Both the position numbers and the translations under genes were made by a program. From Sulfurovum sp. (GTDB lineage Bacteria > Campylobacterota > Campylobacteria > Campylobacterales > Sulfurovaceae), in the NCBI GenBank assembly GCA_027062365.1, contig JAMOTK010000073.1, forward strand, positions 1 to 64,000: 64,000 nucleotides of DNA, in the 5' to 3' direction. Below, piece after piece: positions 54,423 through 63,516 of the stretch. The notes under the pieces were generated by a model. That model was given only the letters and a program-made list of their open reading frames with translations. It ran no database searches and was not told the origin of the DNA. The number at the start of each line of letters is the position of its first letter. The stretch's first letter is position 1.

Positions 54423-56871
54423 AGTATTATATACTATGTTACTATGGTCATTGATGTTTGTCTATACGAGTGCTATAGAAAACTTTATTGTCTTAGCGTA
54501 TGGAGAAAAAGAGATAGTAGAAAATCATCAGTTAACGTATGAGCTTATGAACTTGAAACCTTCTAAAGAATCAAGAATTATTAAAGTAGATACAAACTAT
54601 ATGTTAGAGATAGGACCTTATAAGCGTAGTGAAATATTGGCTTTAAGTTATATGCAACTAAAAAAAGTGTTTTCTGATGCTGTAATTATCGAAAAAAAAG
54701 TAGCAATAACCAAGAAAGAATCGAGTGTTCATAGGGTTAAAAAGGAAGTCTCTCCCTCCCTTAGCCCAAAAAAAGTTTATGTTATCAAAGAAACTAGTGT
54801 AGAACCGATAGATACTTCTTTATGGACAGCTCTTTTTGGTTTGGCACTCGTAGGGATATTGTTTATGTTTTTATCTTCTGATCAAATAAAACGGCTTAAG
54901 TCTGAGCATGAAAAAATAAAATCTAAGCACAAAAAATTAGAAGAGAGACAACATGAAGTACTCTCTAGTATGGGTGAAAATATCCATACTATTGCCAAAG
55001 AAGCGATGAATAGTACCTCTATCATTGCAGACAAAATTAAAAATACACGTTTGCATAAAGAGATGAAAAAAGTGATTCATAATGAAAATGAATTACTAGA
55101 TATTACCGATGATTTGATTAAATTTTTACGTTTAAAATCAAAAAAAGTAGTGATACAAAACGAAGTTTTTAATTTTAACCATGTACTCAATGAAGTGGCT
55201 GGACTATTACACTATACCTATAAACAAAATGACACCGAACTTATCTTTAATATTGATAAAAAAGTACCTAAATATATGTTGGCAGATTCATTGCAACTTG
55301 GACAAATCTTAACCAATATACTTGAATATCTTATCCAAAATAGTCAAAGTAAAGAGATTAAACTAGAAGTAAGTGTTCTTTCTAGTTTTAATGAATCCTT
55401 ACAGTTACAGTTTAATATTTTTACCGATATAGTGATAGAAAATAGTGATAGACTTTTTGATTCATATTATGATGAATCAGCACGACGTTATGTGGGATTG
55501 GGATTGTTTGTAGCACAAGAGTTAACCCATTTGATGAATGGAGAATTGGTTGTGATGGATGCCAAAGAGGGTAAAAACAGCATCATGCTAAGTTTGCCTA
55601 TCGAAGAAAAAAATAAAGAGAAAAGAAAATACCATTTACCCAATAAAGAGTTAGTTTCTAAAAAAATTCTAATCGTAGATACAAATAAAAATGCAGCATT
55701 AGCAAGTGAAAAACTTTTTGCTTATTTCAAAGCAAAAGTAACCATACTTAGCGTACAAAAATTTATTGCTCATCCTCCAAATTTTGCAGCCTATGATATT
55801 GTGGCTTTAAGCAATGGACTTTTTACCTATAAAATACTCTCTACTTTGGAAACACTTAAGGTGTCACAAGAGCTAAAAGTAATTAGTTTGGATAATCTTT
55901 TTACATCAGATACTATCTTTTTACATGATACTATAGATATTCGCCTCAAAAAACCTTTGACACAAGAATATGTGTTTGATACACTTATTGAACTGTATAA
56001 TCATAAAAAACCTAATGATGAGATACAAAATAAAACAGATAGGTTACTTGTTTATAGAGATAAGATTAAAGCTATCAAAAATATAGATTTAGAAAGCTTT
56101 AAAATTTTTAGAGGAAAACACCTTTTGATTGTTGAAGACAATATTATTAATCAAAAAGTTGTCTTGAGTGTATTGGCTAAATCGGGGATGATTTTGCATG
56201 TGGCTACCAATGGCAAGGAAGCCGTAGATTTTATACGTAGTAGTACGATGCCTATTTCTTTTATCTTCATGGATATTAATATGCCGATTATGGATGGTTA
56301 TAGAGCAACAGAACTGATACGTAGTGATGAACGATTTGTTAATGTACCTATTGTAGCACTGACTGCATTGGTCTCCGATCATGAGATAGAAAAAATGTTT
56401 GATATGGGTACAAATGCATATCTTCCTAAGCCTGTACGGATTGATACGCTCTATAGTGCCTTAAAAATGTTTTTAATTCCAGAGAATAGTGTTCCCTTAA
56501 AAAAAAACTTAATTGAGATAAAACCTATGGTCTTGGAAGGATTAAATATTAATTCAGGGTTAACCTATCTTAAAGGCAATGAGATGTTCTATAAGGAAGT
56601 ATTGAAAGAGTTTATGGATGCCTATAGTCAAAGTGATGAAGTTTTTGAACGTCTTGTCAAAGAGCAACGGTTTTCTCAAGTACAAATGTTGATTTTTGAT
56701 CTCAAAGGACTTACTGGAAGTATTGGTGCAAAAGAGATGTATGTTCTTATCAATGAGATATATCAACACCTTGTCTATAATAAACCAGAGTTACTCCATA
56801 GTTATGTCTCTCGTTATTATACCACCTTTAGTACTTTACGAAACTCTATTACCAAATATTTGGCTTCTTAA
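54412..56871 (+). CDS. Hybrid sensor histidine-kinase-like protein with degenerate kinase and HPt sites and one intact receiver
   Basis: About 819 residues: signal/anchor (1-20), periplasmic SPOR-like part (to about 85), Ser/Lys linker, membrane helix (about 140-160), coiled coil, kinase-like dimer helix, HATPase-like domain (about 260-395), a pseudo-receiver (about 415-530), a full receiver (about 568-690) and a C-terminal HPt-like domain (about 705-819). The receiver keeps E575/D576, D621, Thr and Lys. In contrast the H-box reads M187-G-E-N-I-H with Glu at the His place, the N-box has Tyr306 instead of Asn, no D-x-G-x-G box is seen, and the HPt motif is F762-D-L-K-G with Phe for His. It may be a non-catalytic scaffold. 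Start: ATG 54412 or 54409 after GGGGA. Confidence 0.8.
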   Translation: MIYRVLYTMLLWSLMFVYTSAIENFIVLAYGEKEIVENHQLTYELMNLKPSKESRIIKVDTNYMLEIGPYKRSEILALSYMQLKKVFSDAVIIEKKVAITKKESSVHRVKKEVSPSLSPKKVYVIKETSVEPIDTSLWTALFGLALVGILFMFLSSDQIKRLKSEHEKIKSKHKKLEERQHEVLSSMGENIHTIAKEAMNSTSIIADKIKNTRLHKEMKKVIHNENELLDITDDLIKFLRLKSKKVVIQNEVFNFNHVLNEVAGLLHYTYKQNDTELIFNIDKKVPKYMLADSLQLGQILTNILEYLIQNSQSKEIKLEVSVLSSFNESLQLQFNIFTDIVIENSDRLFDSYYDESARRYVGLGLFVAQELTHLMNGELVVMDAKEGKNSIMLSLPIEEKNKEKRKYHLPNKELVSKKILIVDTNKNAALASEKLFAYFKAKVTILSVQKFIAHPPNFAAYDIVALSNGLFTYKILSTLETLKVSQELKVISLDNLFTSDTIFLHDTIDIRLKKPLTQEYVFDTLIELYNHKKPNDEIQNKTDRLLVYRDKIKAIKNIDLESFKIFRGKHLLIVEDNIINQKVVLSVLAKSGMILHVATNGKEAVDFIRSSTMPISFIFMDINMPIMDGYRATELIRSDERFVNVPIVALTALVSDHEIEKMFDMGTNAYLPKPVRIDTLYSALKMFLIPENSVPLKKNLIEIKPMVLEGLNINSGLTYLKGNEMFYKEVLKEFMDAYSQSDEVFERLVKEQRFSQVQMLIFDLKGLTGSIGAKEMYVLINEIYQHLVYNKPELLHSYVSRYYTTFSTLRNSITKYLAS

Positions 56872-57644
56872 AGCAATTTAAAAAAGGTACTCCCTGACCC
56901 AGAGAAATACCATCCTTCTTTGGCAATCTCTTTGAGTTTAGGATAGGCGATACGTGATGCACTATAGAGGTCATTAAGTAGTATAGGGTCTGCTATCATC
57001 TCTAAAAGGGTACGTGAATCTAATCTCTCCCACCCCATAAATGAACATAGTGTAATATTATCTAAGAGATGCATCTTAAAGGTCTTATAGACTACCGTAG
57101 TATCACATCCTATAGGGGGTGTATAGAGTGCAAAACATAACTCTTCTTCTTCAAAAGCTTCTACAATCTCGCCAAACCCAGAGACATTAGCAGAGGGATA
57201 GTTATAGATAAAAAATGGTAAATCAGCCCCAATAGTACTGCCTATTTTGGCTAACTCATCGGTACTTATCATGAGATGACACACTTCTTTGACCAGTCTC
57301 ATAAACGCAGCAGCATCAGAAGAACCACCTCCTAATCCTGCTTGGCTAGGAATGCGTTTGGTCACAACAACCTTATGGGCATAAAAGAAATTTAAAATAT
57401 CCAAATCTCCTGTATGCTCATTGAGTGCTTTATAGGCTTTATAAATCGTATTAGACTCCATAGGTACATCTTTACACCCCTCAATGGTAAAAGACTCACA
57501 GATACAAGGTACAAATTCTATCGTATCATAAAGATGCTCCACACGCACAAAACGAGAAAGTAGGGTATGATATCCCTCTTTATGCCCTGTAATTTTTAAA
57601 AATATATTGACTTTAGCATGGGCTTTTATGGTCATTTGTTTCAT
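56868..57644 (-). CDS. ispE: 4-diphosphocytidyl-2-C-methyl-D-erythritol kinase
   Basis: A GHMP kinase for the step between the two halves of IspDF. Marks: A-H-A-K-V-N-I-F-L-K near the start, the phosphate loop P-S-Q-A-G-L-G-G-G-S-S-D-A-A-A-F, G-A-D-L-P-F-F, and the late G-S-G-S-T-F-F. The start is probably ATG 57644, six to eight bases after AAAGGA, though ATG 57650 and 57635 are in frame. It overlaps truB by 32 bases, so the two are co-translated. Its stop overlaps the hybrid-sensor stop by 4 bases on the other strand. Confidence 0.95.
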   Translation of the reverse strand: MKQMTIKAHAKVNIFLKITGHKEGYHTLLSRFVRVEHLYDTIEFVPCICESFTIEGCKDVPMESNTIYKAYKALNEHTGDLDILNFFYAHKVVVTKRIPSQAGLGGGSSDAAAFMRLVKEVCHLMISTDELAKIGSTIGADLPFFIYNYPSANVSGFGEIVEAFEEEELCFALYTPPIGCDTTVVYKTFKMHLLDNITLCSFMGWERLDSRTLLEMIADPILLNDLYSASRIAYPKLKEIAKEGWYFSGSGSTFFKLL

Positions 57645-58503
57645 CCACATTTCCTTTATTTATCTCTTTATTTTTTTCAAACTTTGCAATCCGATTAAAT
57701 CTATATTTTACTTCACCTTCTATTAATTCAATAATAGAAAAAAAGTTTTGTGTTTCTACTAGATAAATACCATTTTCTTTATTTTCAAAATATTCTATAG
57801 CAATCTTTTTGCCTAGTTCTATGTAGTCATCATCGCCTGTATAGGTATTGTTCGGTAGATTGAGGTGGGTAAACGGATTGAGTGCTTTTTCATTGTCATA
57901 ATAAAACTGACCCTCATGGATACGATGTAAAGAACTAAGTGTCCCATCTACCCCCAAAGTATCAGCAATGATTGCACCCAAACTTCTAATATAAGTACCT
58001 TCACTTACTTTGGCTTCAAAATGCACAAAAGGGTGGGTGTAATTGAGAAGTTTTATATCATAGATAGTAGAGGTGATAGTTTGGAGTGTTACCTCTTCTC
58101 CTGCACGTGCTAGAGCATAAGCACGTTGACCATTGATTTTTTTGGCACAAAACTTAGGAGGATAGTATTCTAAAACTCCTTTTAGACCTTCTACTATTTC
58201 TTTAATACTATTTTCTTCAAACGGCTCTATATCTTGAATACGGTCTATCTTTTCTATATCAAGGCTAGGAGAATTTGCACCTAGCCATAGGGTGGCTTTG
58301 TAGCTTTTGGGTGTTTTGTTTAGGTATTGAAAGAGTTTGGTATACTGCCCCGTAGCTACGATAAGACAGCCTGTGGCAAAGGGGTCAAGTGTCCCAGAGA
58401 ACCCCACTTTCTTAGTATTATATTTACGTTTAACATAGCCCATATATCCATTAGAAGTACTAAAGATAGGCTTATTTACAACAAAGAGACGATTCACGTG
58501 CAT
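57613..58503 (-). CDS. truB: tRNA pseudouridine(55) synthase
   Basis: TruB makes pseudouridine at position 55 of tRNAs. The catalytic motif G-F-S-G-T-L-D-P-F-A-T-G-C-L is clear (Asp of G-T-L-D), with Y-K-A-T-L-W-L-G, Q-R-A-Y-A-L-A-R-A-G and G-T-Y-I-R-S-L following. About 240 residues make the usual catalytic domain; the 50-residue C-terminal tail, charged and N/K-rich, is divergent. The ATG follows AAAAGGA. It overlaps ispE; no csrA gene lies between the two. Confidence 0.95.
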   Translation of the reverse strand: MHVNRLFVVNKPIFSTSNGYMGYVKRKYNTKKVGFSGTLDPFATGCLIVATGQYTKLFQYLNKTPKSYKATLWLGANSPSLDIEKIDRIQDIEPFEENSIKEIVEGLKGVLEYYPPKFCAKKINGQRAYALARAGEEVTLQTITSTIYDIKLLNYTHPFVHFEAKVSEGTYIRSLGAIIADTLGVDGTLSSLHRIHEGQFYYDNEKALNPFTHLNLPNNTYTGDDDYIELGKKIAIEYFENKENGIYLVETQNFFSIIELIEGEVKYRFNRIAKFEKNKEINKGNVDETNDHKSPC

Positions 58504-58527
58504 TTTTCCTTTTTTATGTGATAATAT

Positions 58528-59817
58528 TTAATGAGAAGGTACAAAAATGATAATATCCCCTACCATAATAGGTGTCCATATAGGATGGCTATTGGCATTT
58601 TGAATATCGCTGCCAAAGCTAATTTCAAAGGCATTAGTAAATCCATCTCCATCCCAATCTTCGTTTGCATCAGATGCATTAAGAGGGTCTAATCCATTGG
58701 CTATTTCAAGAATATCAGAAATTCCATCATTATCATCATCACTATCAATAGAATTGTCTATCCCATCATTATCTGTATCTAAGAAAAGATACATTGCAAG
58801 GTAAGGTCTGTTTTCTGCAAAATACTCATGGTTATCAGAGTTAAATAGTGCTTGATAAGGATTGGAAATAGCCAGTGCTTTGGCTCCTGTTTGACCGTAT
58901 ACATAATCATCGGTATTTGCCACTATATTAAAATGAGCCATTTCATGGATAAGTGTACCTGATTGAGAGTCCGTCCCTGTAGTTGGGGCATACCAAAAAG
59001 AATTACATAGATAAATGACATAAGGACTATAGGGATAAACATAGGCATAATAATTGTCCGAACAGGTACAATCAAAGCGAATACTTTTTGTATCTAATGC
59101 TTCATAGATATTTTTAAAGTGTGTAGTCACGGTACTTTGGCGACTGCTACTAGCTACACCAAACCATGTACGGTATCTAGGGGCTGTTGTGTTTGCTACT
59201 GAGTTTTGCATTACTGTATAGGCATCTCTTGCAATTACAATAGATGCATCATGGGCAGTATTGAGTATATTTATTTGAGAACTACTACAGCCATTAAAAT
59301 TAGGAGATACTTTATAGCTTATATTTTTTGTACTTTTTTTTTGAGGTGTAAATCCAATCGTAATACTAGGTTGGCTATTTTTCTGCTCTACTTGTGTTCG
59401 CTTACTTTGCTCTAAAGACTTGATGTCTCCTTTGTAGCTAATCGTATAATTTGCTTCATCTTGCATCTGATAGTATCTAGGCATTTCTAGCGTGATACTC
59501 CGTGTTTCCCCCTCTTCAAAGAGTACATAATCAGAGTCTGTAGCTACAGAACGTTTGACAGTTCTTCCAAGATATGGTACGGTACGGTTACCCTCTTTAA
59601 CTTCAAAGATATTGGCAGATAATTGGCTCTCAAAAGGGGTATTCCAAAGTAAGATATGGCGTATTTCATTAGAATTATTGGTCAAAGTAATCGTAATACT
59701 AGCACTTTGAACATGTTCTTTTTTTTGTGTAAAGCTTAATTGGAGACTATGGTCTGCGTAAAGCCTAAGAGACAGTGTTAAAAGAGCGATGAAGACGATA
59801 TTAAATTGTTTTTTCAT
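58528..59817 (-). CDS. Secreted M35-like (deuterolysin/Lys-specific) metalloprotease with Ca-binding repeats
   Basis: A 429-residue protein: signal peptide (1-21), a beta-rich N-terminal part (about 25-135), a catalytic domain (about 165-345) and a C-terminal Asp-rich tail. The zinc site H291-E-M-A-H295 is followed by T302-D-D304-Y-V-Y-G308, the aspzincin pattern in which an Asp is the third ligand, and by Cys-rich loops. The tail holds D-x-D-x-D-G units (347-369, 387-393) of the calcium-binding thrombospondin-3/dockerin style. Enzymes of this family cut proteins outside the cell; it is best known in fungi but occurs in bacteria. Not part of an operon with truB in obvious function; the gap is 24 bases. 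Confidence 0.8.
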   Translation of the reverse strand: MKKQFNIVFIALLTLSLRLYADHSLQLSFTQKKEHVQSASITITLTNNSNEIRHILLWNTPFESQLSANIFEVKEGNRTVPYLGRTVKRSVATDSDYVLFEEGETRSITLEMPRYYQMQDEANYTISYKGDIKSLEQSKRTQVEQKNSQPSITIGFTPQKKSTKNISYKVSPNFNGCSSSQINILNTAHDASIVIARDAYTVMQNSVANTTAPRYRTWFGVASSSRQSTVTTHFKNIYEALDTKSIRFDCTCSDNYYAYVYPYSPYVIYLCNSFWYAPTTGTDSQSGTLIHEMAHFNIVANTDDYVYGQTGAKALAISNPYQALFNSDNHEYFAENRPYLAMYLFLDTDNDGIDNSIDSDDDNDGISDILEIANGLDPLNASDANEDWDGDGFTNAFEISFGSDIQNANSHPIWTPIMVGDIIIFVPSH

Positions 59818-59845
59818 TATAGTATCCTTTTGTTATAAATATTTT

Positions 59846-61912
59846 TTAGATAGACTGTACAAAAGAGCTTAAAATCTCTTTTTTATTGCCACCAAAATTA
59901 ATCAGAAGTTTGTACTCTCGTCCTGATTTATTGGCTGATTGTACACGACCTATCCCAAAGATTTTGTGCTTGACTAAATCACCTTTTTTGTAGCTTGATG
60001 TTTTGGTAATTTTTAAGCTTGTGTCTTGAATGAGTCCTGCTTCCCCTAAAAAACGGCTTTTTTGTATCATCTTACGTCTTCCTTTATAAAAACGGCTATC
60101 AACATAAGAGAGGGTTAAATAAGACTTCGCTCTAGTGATGGCAACATAGCCTAAACGACGTTCTTCTTCCATATTACAGCCTTCTCCTAACAGAGGAAAA
60201 AACTCTTCTTCTAGCCCTATGACAAAGAGATGCTCAAATTCTAGCCCTTTAGAGGCATGGACACTCATAATAGTAATCGCATCTTCTTCTATCTGGTCTT
60301 GGTCTGATTGCAGTGAAATATCATTAAGAAAGGTGTCCAATGAAAGCTCAGGGTTTTGAAGAACTGCTTCTCTAAAGTATCCATAAAACTCATCTATATT
60401 TAAGAGCCTATCCATACCATCTACAAGACTAGTATAATGATCTTTGAGTTGGATATTTTCTTCAAAAAGTGAGATAAAATCTTCTAGTCCCTCTTCTATA
60501 GAGTCTTGTAAAATTTGAATACTTTTAACCAAATGTTCTAAAGCAGTAAAAACTTTTTTAGTCATGATATTTTCAACTTCAGCGTTTATCATTTTTGAGA
60601 TATACCCATATAATGATAATCCTGCATCAAAAGAAGCTTTGGTTAGCTTATCTATGGAGGCTTTTCCTATCCCTCTTTTGGGTTTATTGATGATACGAAT
60701 AAAAGAAAAATCATCATGAGGATTAGAAAATACACGGAGGTAAGAGATGAGGTCTTTTATCTCTGCCCTTTCATAAAATCGCATACCACCGATGAGTTTA
60801 AAGGCAAGTCCTGCTTTGTTAAATCCTTCTTCAAGTGAACGAGACAAGGCATTGATACGATAGAGTACAGCTATCTCATCAGGAGCGACCCCTTCTTTGA
60901 TAAGTTTATCTATCTCATAGGCAATAGACCGAGACTCCATAGATTCATCTAAAGAGTGTAAGAGTTGTACTTTATTGCCTTTGCCCTTATGAGAACTAAG
61001 CGTTTTCCCCAATCTTGTAGAGTTGTGTTCTATTAGACTATTGGCCGCTTCTAAGATCGGTATGGTTGAACGATAGTTAATTTCAAGCTTTACCGTTTTA
61101 CAACTGTCAAAATTATCTGCAAATTCTAAAATATTACGAATATTTGCACCCCTCCACCCATAGATACTTTGGTCATCATCGCCAACTACACAGAGGTTGT
61201 TGTGTGTACTAGAGAGTAGTTCTAAGAGCCGAAATTGTAACTCATTGGTATCTTGGTATTCATCGACCATGATATATTGGTATTTGTGGCTGATTTGCTT
61301 TCTCAAATCTTCATTGTCATGGAGTATTTTATAGGTGAGCATTAAAAGGTCATCAAAGTCAACAAGATTATTTTCTTCGATATTTTTTTGATATTCTACA
61401 TAAATCATAGCTACTTTTTTGTAGTCTGCTAATTCGGCTTTTTCTAGTACGATTTGGGCAGAGAGGATAGAATTTTTGTATTTAGAAATTTCAGAAGCGA
61501 TAAAAGAGATATTGAGGTCTATCTTTAATGTCTTGGCTATTGTACGTATGAGTCGTTTTTTATCATCACTGTCTATGATAACAAAAGCATTGCTCCGTCC
61601 TAGTTTTTCGATATGAAATTTGAGAAAAAGAAGACCAAATTTATGAAAGGTACACAGTAGGGGAGGGTAAGAAACACGCGATGGCATGAGTTGTAAAGCA
61701 CGTTCACGCATCTGTGCTGCTGCTTTGTTGGTAAATGTGAGAGTCAGTGTATTGGCAGGGTCTATCCCTACTTCCCCTACAAGGTATGCTAGTCTTGTTG
61801 TCAAGGTTTTGGTTTTTCCCGAACCTGCCCCTGCTAAGATAAGCATAGGACCATCAATATGTTCTACTGCTTCACATTGGGATGGGTTTAGTGCATTTAA
61901 AATCATTTCCAT
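59846..61912 (-). CDS. UvrD/PcrA/Rep-type DNA helicase
   Basis: A superfamily-1A 3'-5' helicase of about 688 residues. Motifs: I L-A-G-A-G-S-G-K-T-K-T, Ia T-L-T-F-T-N-K-A-A, II V-D-E-Y-Q-D-T-N, III V-G-D-D-D-Q-S-I-Y-G-W-R-G-A, IV E-I-N-Y-R-S, V V-H-A-S-K-G-L-E-F, and VI Y-V-A-I-T-R-A. A C-terminal Tudor-like end (D-L-V-K-H-K-I-F-G-I-G-R-V) is as in PcrA/UvrD. It acts in repair or replication restart. Start: ATG 61912 suits the AGAGG upstream; 61918 and 61906 are in frame. Which family member it is cannot be told by eye. Confidence 0.95.
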   Translation of the reverse strand: MEMILNALNPSQCEAVEHIDGPMLILAGAGSGKTKTLTTRLAYLVGEVGIDPANTLTLTFTNKAAAQMRERALQLMPSRVSYPPLLCTFHKFGLLFLKFHIEKLGRSNAFVIIDSDDKKRLIRTIAKTLKIDLNISFIASEISKYKNSILSAQIVLEKAELADYKKVAMIYVEYQKNIEENNLVDFDDLLMLTYKILHDNEDLRKQISHKYQYIMVDEYQDTNELQFRLLELLSSTHNNLCVVGDDDQSIYGWRGANIRNILEFADNFDSCKTVKLEINYRSTIPILEAANSLIEHNSTRLGKTLSSHKGKGNKVQLLHSLDESMESRSIAYEIDKLIKEGVAPDEIAVLYRINALSRSLEEGFNKAGLAFKLIGGMRFYERAEIKDLISYLRVFSNPHDDFSFIRIINKPKRGIGKASIDKLTKASFDAGLSLYGYISKMINAEVENIMTKKVFTALEHLVKSIQILQDSIEEGLEDFISLFEENIQLKDHYTSLVDGMDRLLNIDEFYGYFREAVLQNPELSLDTFLNDISLQSDQDQIEEDAITIMSVHASKGLEFEHLFVIGLEEEFFPLLGEGCNMEEERRLGYVAITRAKSYLTLSYVDSRFYKGRRKMIQKSRFLGEAGLIQDTSLKITKTSSYKKGDLVKHKIFGIGRVQSANKSGREYKLLINFGGNKKEILSSFVQSI

Positions 61913-61982
61913 TATCATAGCCTCTTTTATACTTAGTCTATCTATTATACCTTTTTTAGTATAAAATTAGTTAGATATGAAA

Positions 61983-61997
61983 AGAAATGATTTCTTA
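61983..61997. promoter_or_regulatory. 7-1-7 palindrome upstream of the LysR gene
   Basis: Arms AAGAAAT and ATTTCTT around one G, in the gap between the divergent helicase and LysR genes. It could be the LysR protein's own operator; nothing else in the gap explains it. Confidence 0.35.
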
Positions 61998-62041
61998 GCA
62001 TGAAAATCTTTTTAATAAGCATAAGTTATCCATGGTTTAAG

Positions 62042-62057
62042 TATAATTGGATATAAT
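62042..62057 (+). promoter_or_regulatory. Two -10 candidates for the LysR gene
   Basis: TATAAT at 62042-62047 and again at 62052-62057; ATG is at 62098 after a strong AGGAGGAG. Confidence 0.4.
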
Positions 62058-62097
62058 AATTTTATTAATTAAAATATATACTTAGGAGGAGAAAATA

Positions 62098-63000
62098 ATG
62101 TTAAAAGATTTTGTAAAATTAGAAACATTTTTAACAGTTGCACGAGAGAGAAGCTTTTCTAAGGCATCATCCAAGTTGGGTATTTCTCAACCAGCTGTCA
62201 CACAACAGATAAAATTTATCGAAAAATATTTAGCGTGTAAGGTCATTGAGCGTAAAAAGAATGGTATTAAACTAACCAATGAAGGAGAAGAGCTTTATAA
62301 AGTAGCTTCCCGACTTGAAAAAGAGATACACTCTTCAGAGCAAGATATCTTAAAAATTATGAATAAAGAAATTACTTTTAGATTGGGTGCATCTTATACG
62401 ATAGGTACGTATATCATTCCTGGACAATGCCTCAATACTATCGGTAAAGCGATTAATAATGATATTAGATTAGATATTGATGGCAGTGATATAGTGGTAC
62501 AAAAACTCAAAGATAGAAAACTAGATGTTGGTCTTATCGAATCACCTGTCATGGATAACGACCTTATCTATAGAGAGTGGTTAGAAGATGAGCTTATTGT
62601 TGTATCTAATGTACCTATTACAAAAATACTCAAAACAGAAGAACTTTATGATTTTTCTTGGATTTGCCGTAATGAAGGTTCACATACGAGACGTGTCGTC
62701 ACAGAAGTCTTTGAAGAGTTAGGTGTTTCATGTAAAAGTTTTGATGTACTTTCAGAAGTTAGCAATACCACAACCGTCCTACAAACACTCAAAAAAAGTG
62801 AACGTGACCCTAAAAAACCAGTAGTATCTATCTTATCTAAGTATGCTGTAATGGACGAAATCAACAATGGAGAGCTTTTTGAATCACGACTTAGAGGCTT
62901 TACTATGACGCGTAAGTTCTTTATTGTCTACTCTAAAGAGAACAAACACAATGCCTATGTAGATAAAGTAGTCAGCTATATTTTAGCAGGACACTGTTAA
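62098..63000 (+). CDS. LysR-family transcription regulator
   Basis: A 300-residue LTTR with a typical N-terminal helix-turn-helix (F-L-T-V-A-R-E-R-S-F-S-K-A-S, then L-G-I-S-Q-P-A-V-T-Q-Q-I) and a two-lobed effector domain with V-G-L-I-E-S-P at its hinge. The effector lobe is near the CysL/CbbR type in form; effector unknown. The likely targets, the flanking genes, give no clear pathway. Strong ribosome site AGGAGGAG. A palindrome at 61983-61997 may be its operator. Confidence 0.93.
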   Translation: MLKDFVKLETFLTVARERSFSKASSKLGISQPAVTQQIKFIEKYLACKVIERKKNGIKLTNEGEELYKVASRLEKEIHSSEQDILKIMNKEITFRLGASYTIGTYIIPGQCLNTIGKAINNDIRLDIDGSDIVVQKLKDRKLDVGLIESPVMDNDLIYREWLEDELIVVSNVPITKILKTEELYDFSWICRNEGSHTRRVVTEVFEELGVSCKSFDVLSEVSNTTTVLQTLKKSERDPKKPVVSILSKYAVMDEINNGELFESRLRGFTMTRKFFIVYSKENKHNAYVDKVVSYILAGHC

Positions 63001-63016
63001 GCATAGCGTTTTATTT

Positions 63017-63508
63017 TTACTTCTTTTTCCTGAGAAGTTTTTTATTCTCAGGGTTATTTAAAAGTGCTTCCATCGATGAAGATTGGGAAGAAGATTGAGA
63101 AGAAGATTTTTTTATTTCTATCTTTGGTTTCTCCTCCACCTCTTTATACTCTGCAAAATTAAGTACGATAGGAAATTCCTCTACATAGATACCCTTGATA
63201 GCCAAAAGTGGTAGCAAAACCACAGACCCCATATTTTGAGAACCAAATCCTGCTTCAAAAGAAAAGTACTCTTTATCTATACTTGCACTTTCAAAGGTGT
63301 AGCCACTTAATACAAACAGCGCAGTATCTTTAAATGTCTCTTTTATCTCATGAGGGAGTGGGGGAGTAAAGCTTATATGTTCTATCTGACAACTCACAGA
63401 AAAATCTTGATTTTTAGAAAATAGATATTCAATAGTATTTAAAATATTTGATTTTATGAGTGTTTTGTATTCAGGGGTTTGTAAAATTTTGAGCGTGGGT
63501 AAAGTCAT
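63017..63508 (-). CDS. Protein of unknown function, possibly cytoplasmic
   Basis: A 163-residue protein with no signal or membrane segment. The central part (residues about 30-115) alternates hydrophobic and polar residues as in a beta-rich fold; the C-terminus is a Ser/Gln-rich linker (S-S-S-Q-S-S-S-Q-S-S-S) and a short basic end (K-L-L-R-K-K-K). I do not recognise it. It follows the aminotransferase class IV gene after 8 bases and is probably read with it. Confidence 0.65.
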   Translation of the reverse strand: MTLPTLKILQTPEYKTLIKSNILNTIEYLFSKNQDFSVSCQIEHISFTPPLPHEIKETFKDTALFVLSGYTFESASIDKEYFSFEAGFGSQNMGSVVLLPLLAIKGIYVEEFPIVLNFAEYKEVEEKPKIEIKKSSSQSSSQSSSMEALLNNPENKKLLRKKK

Positions 63509-63516
63509 AGTTGTCC

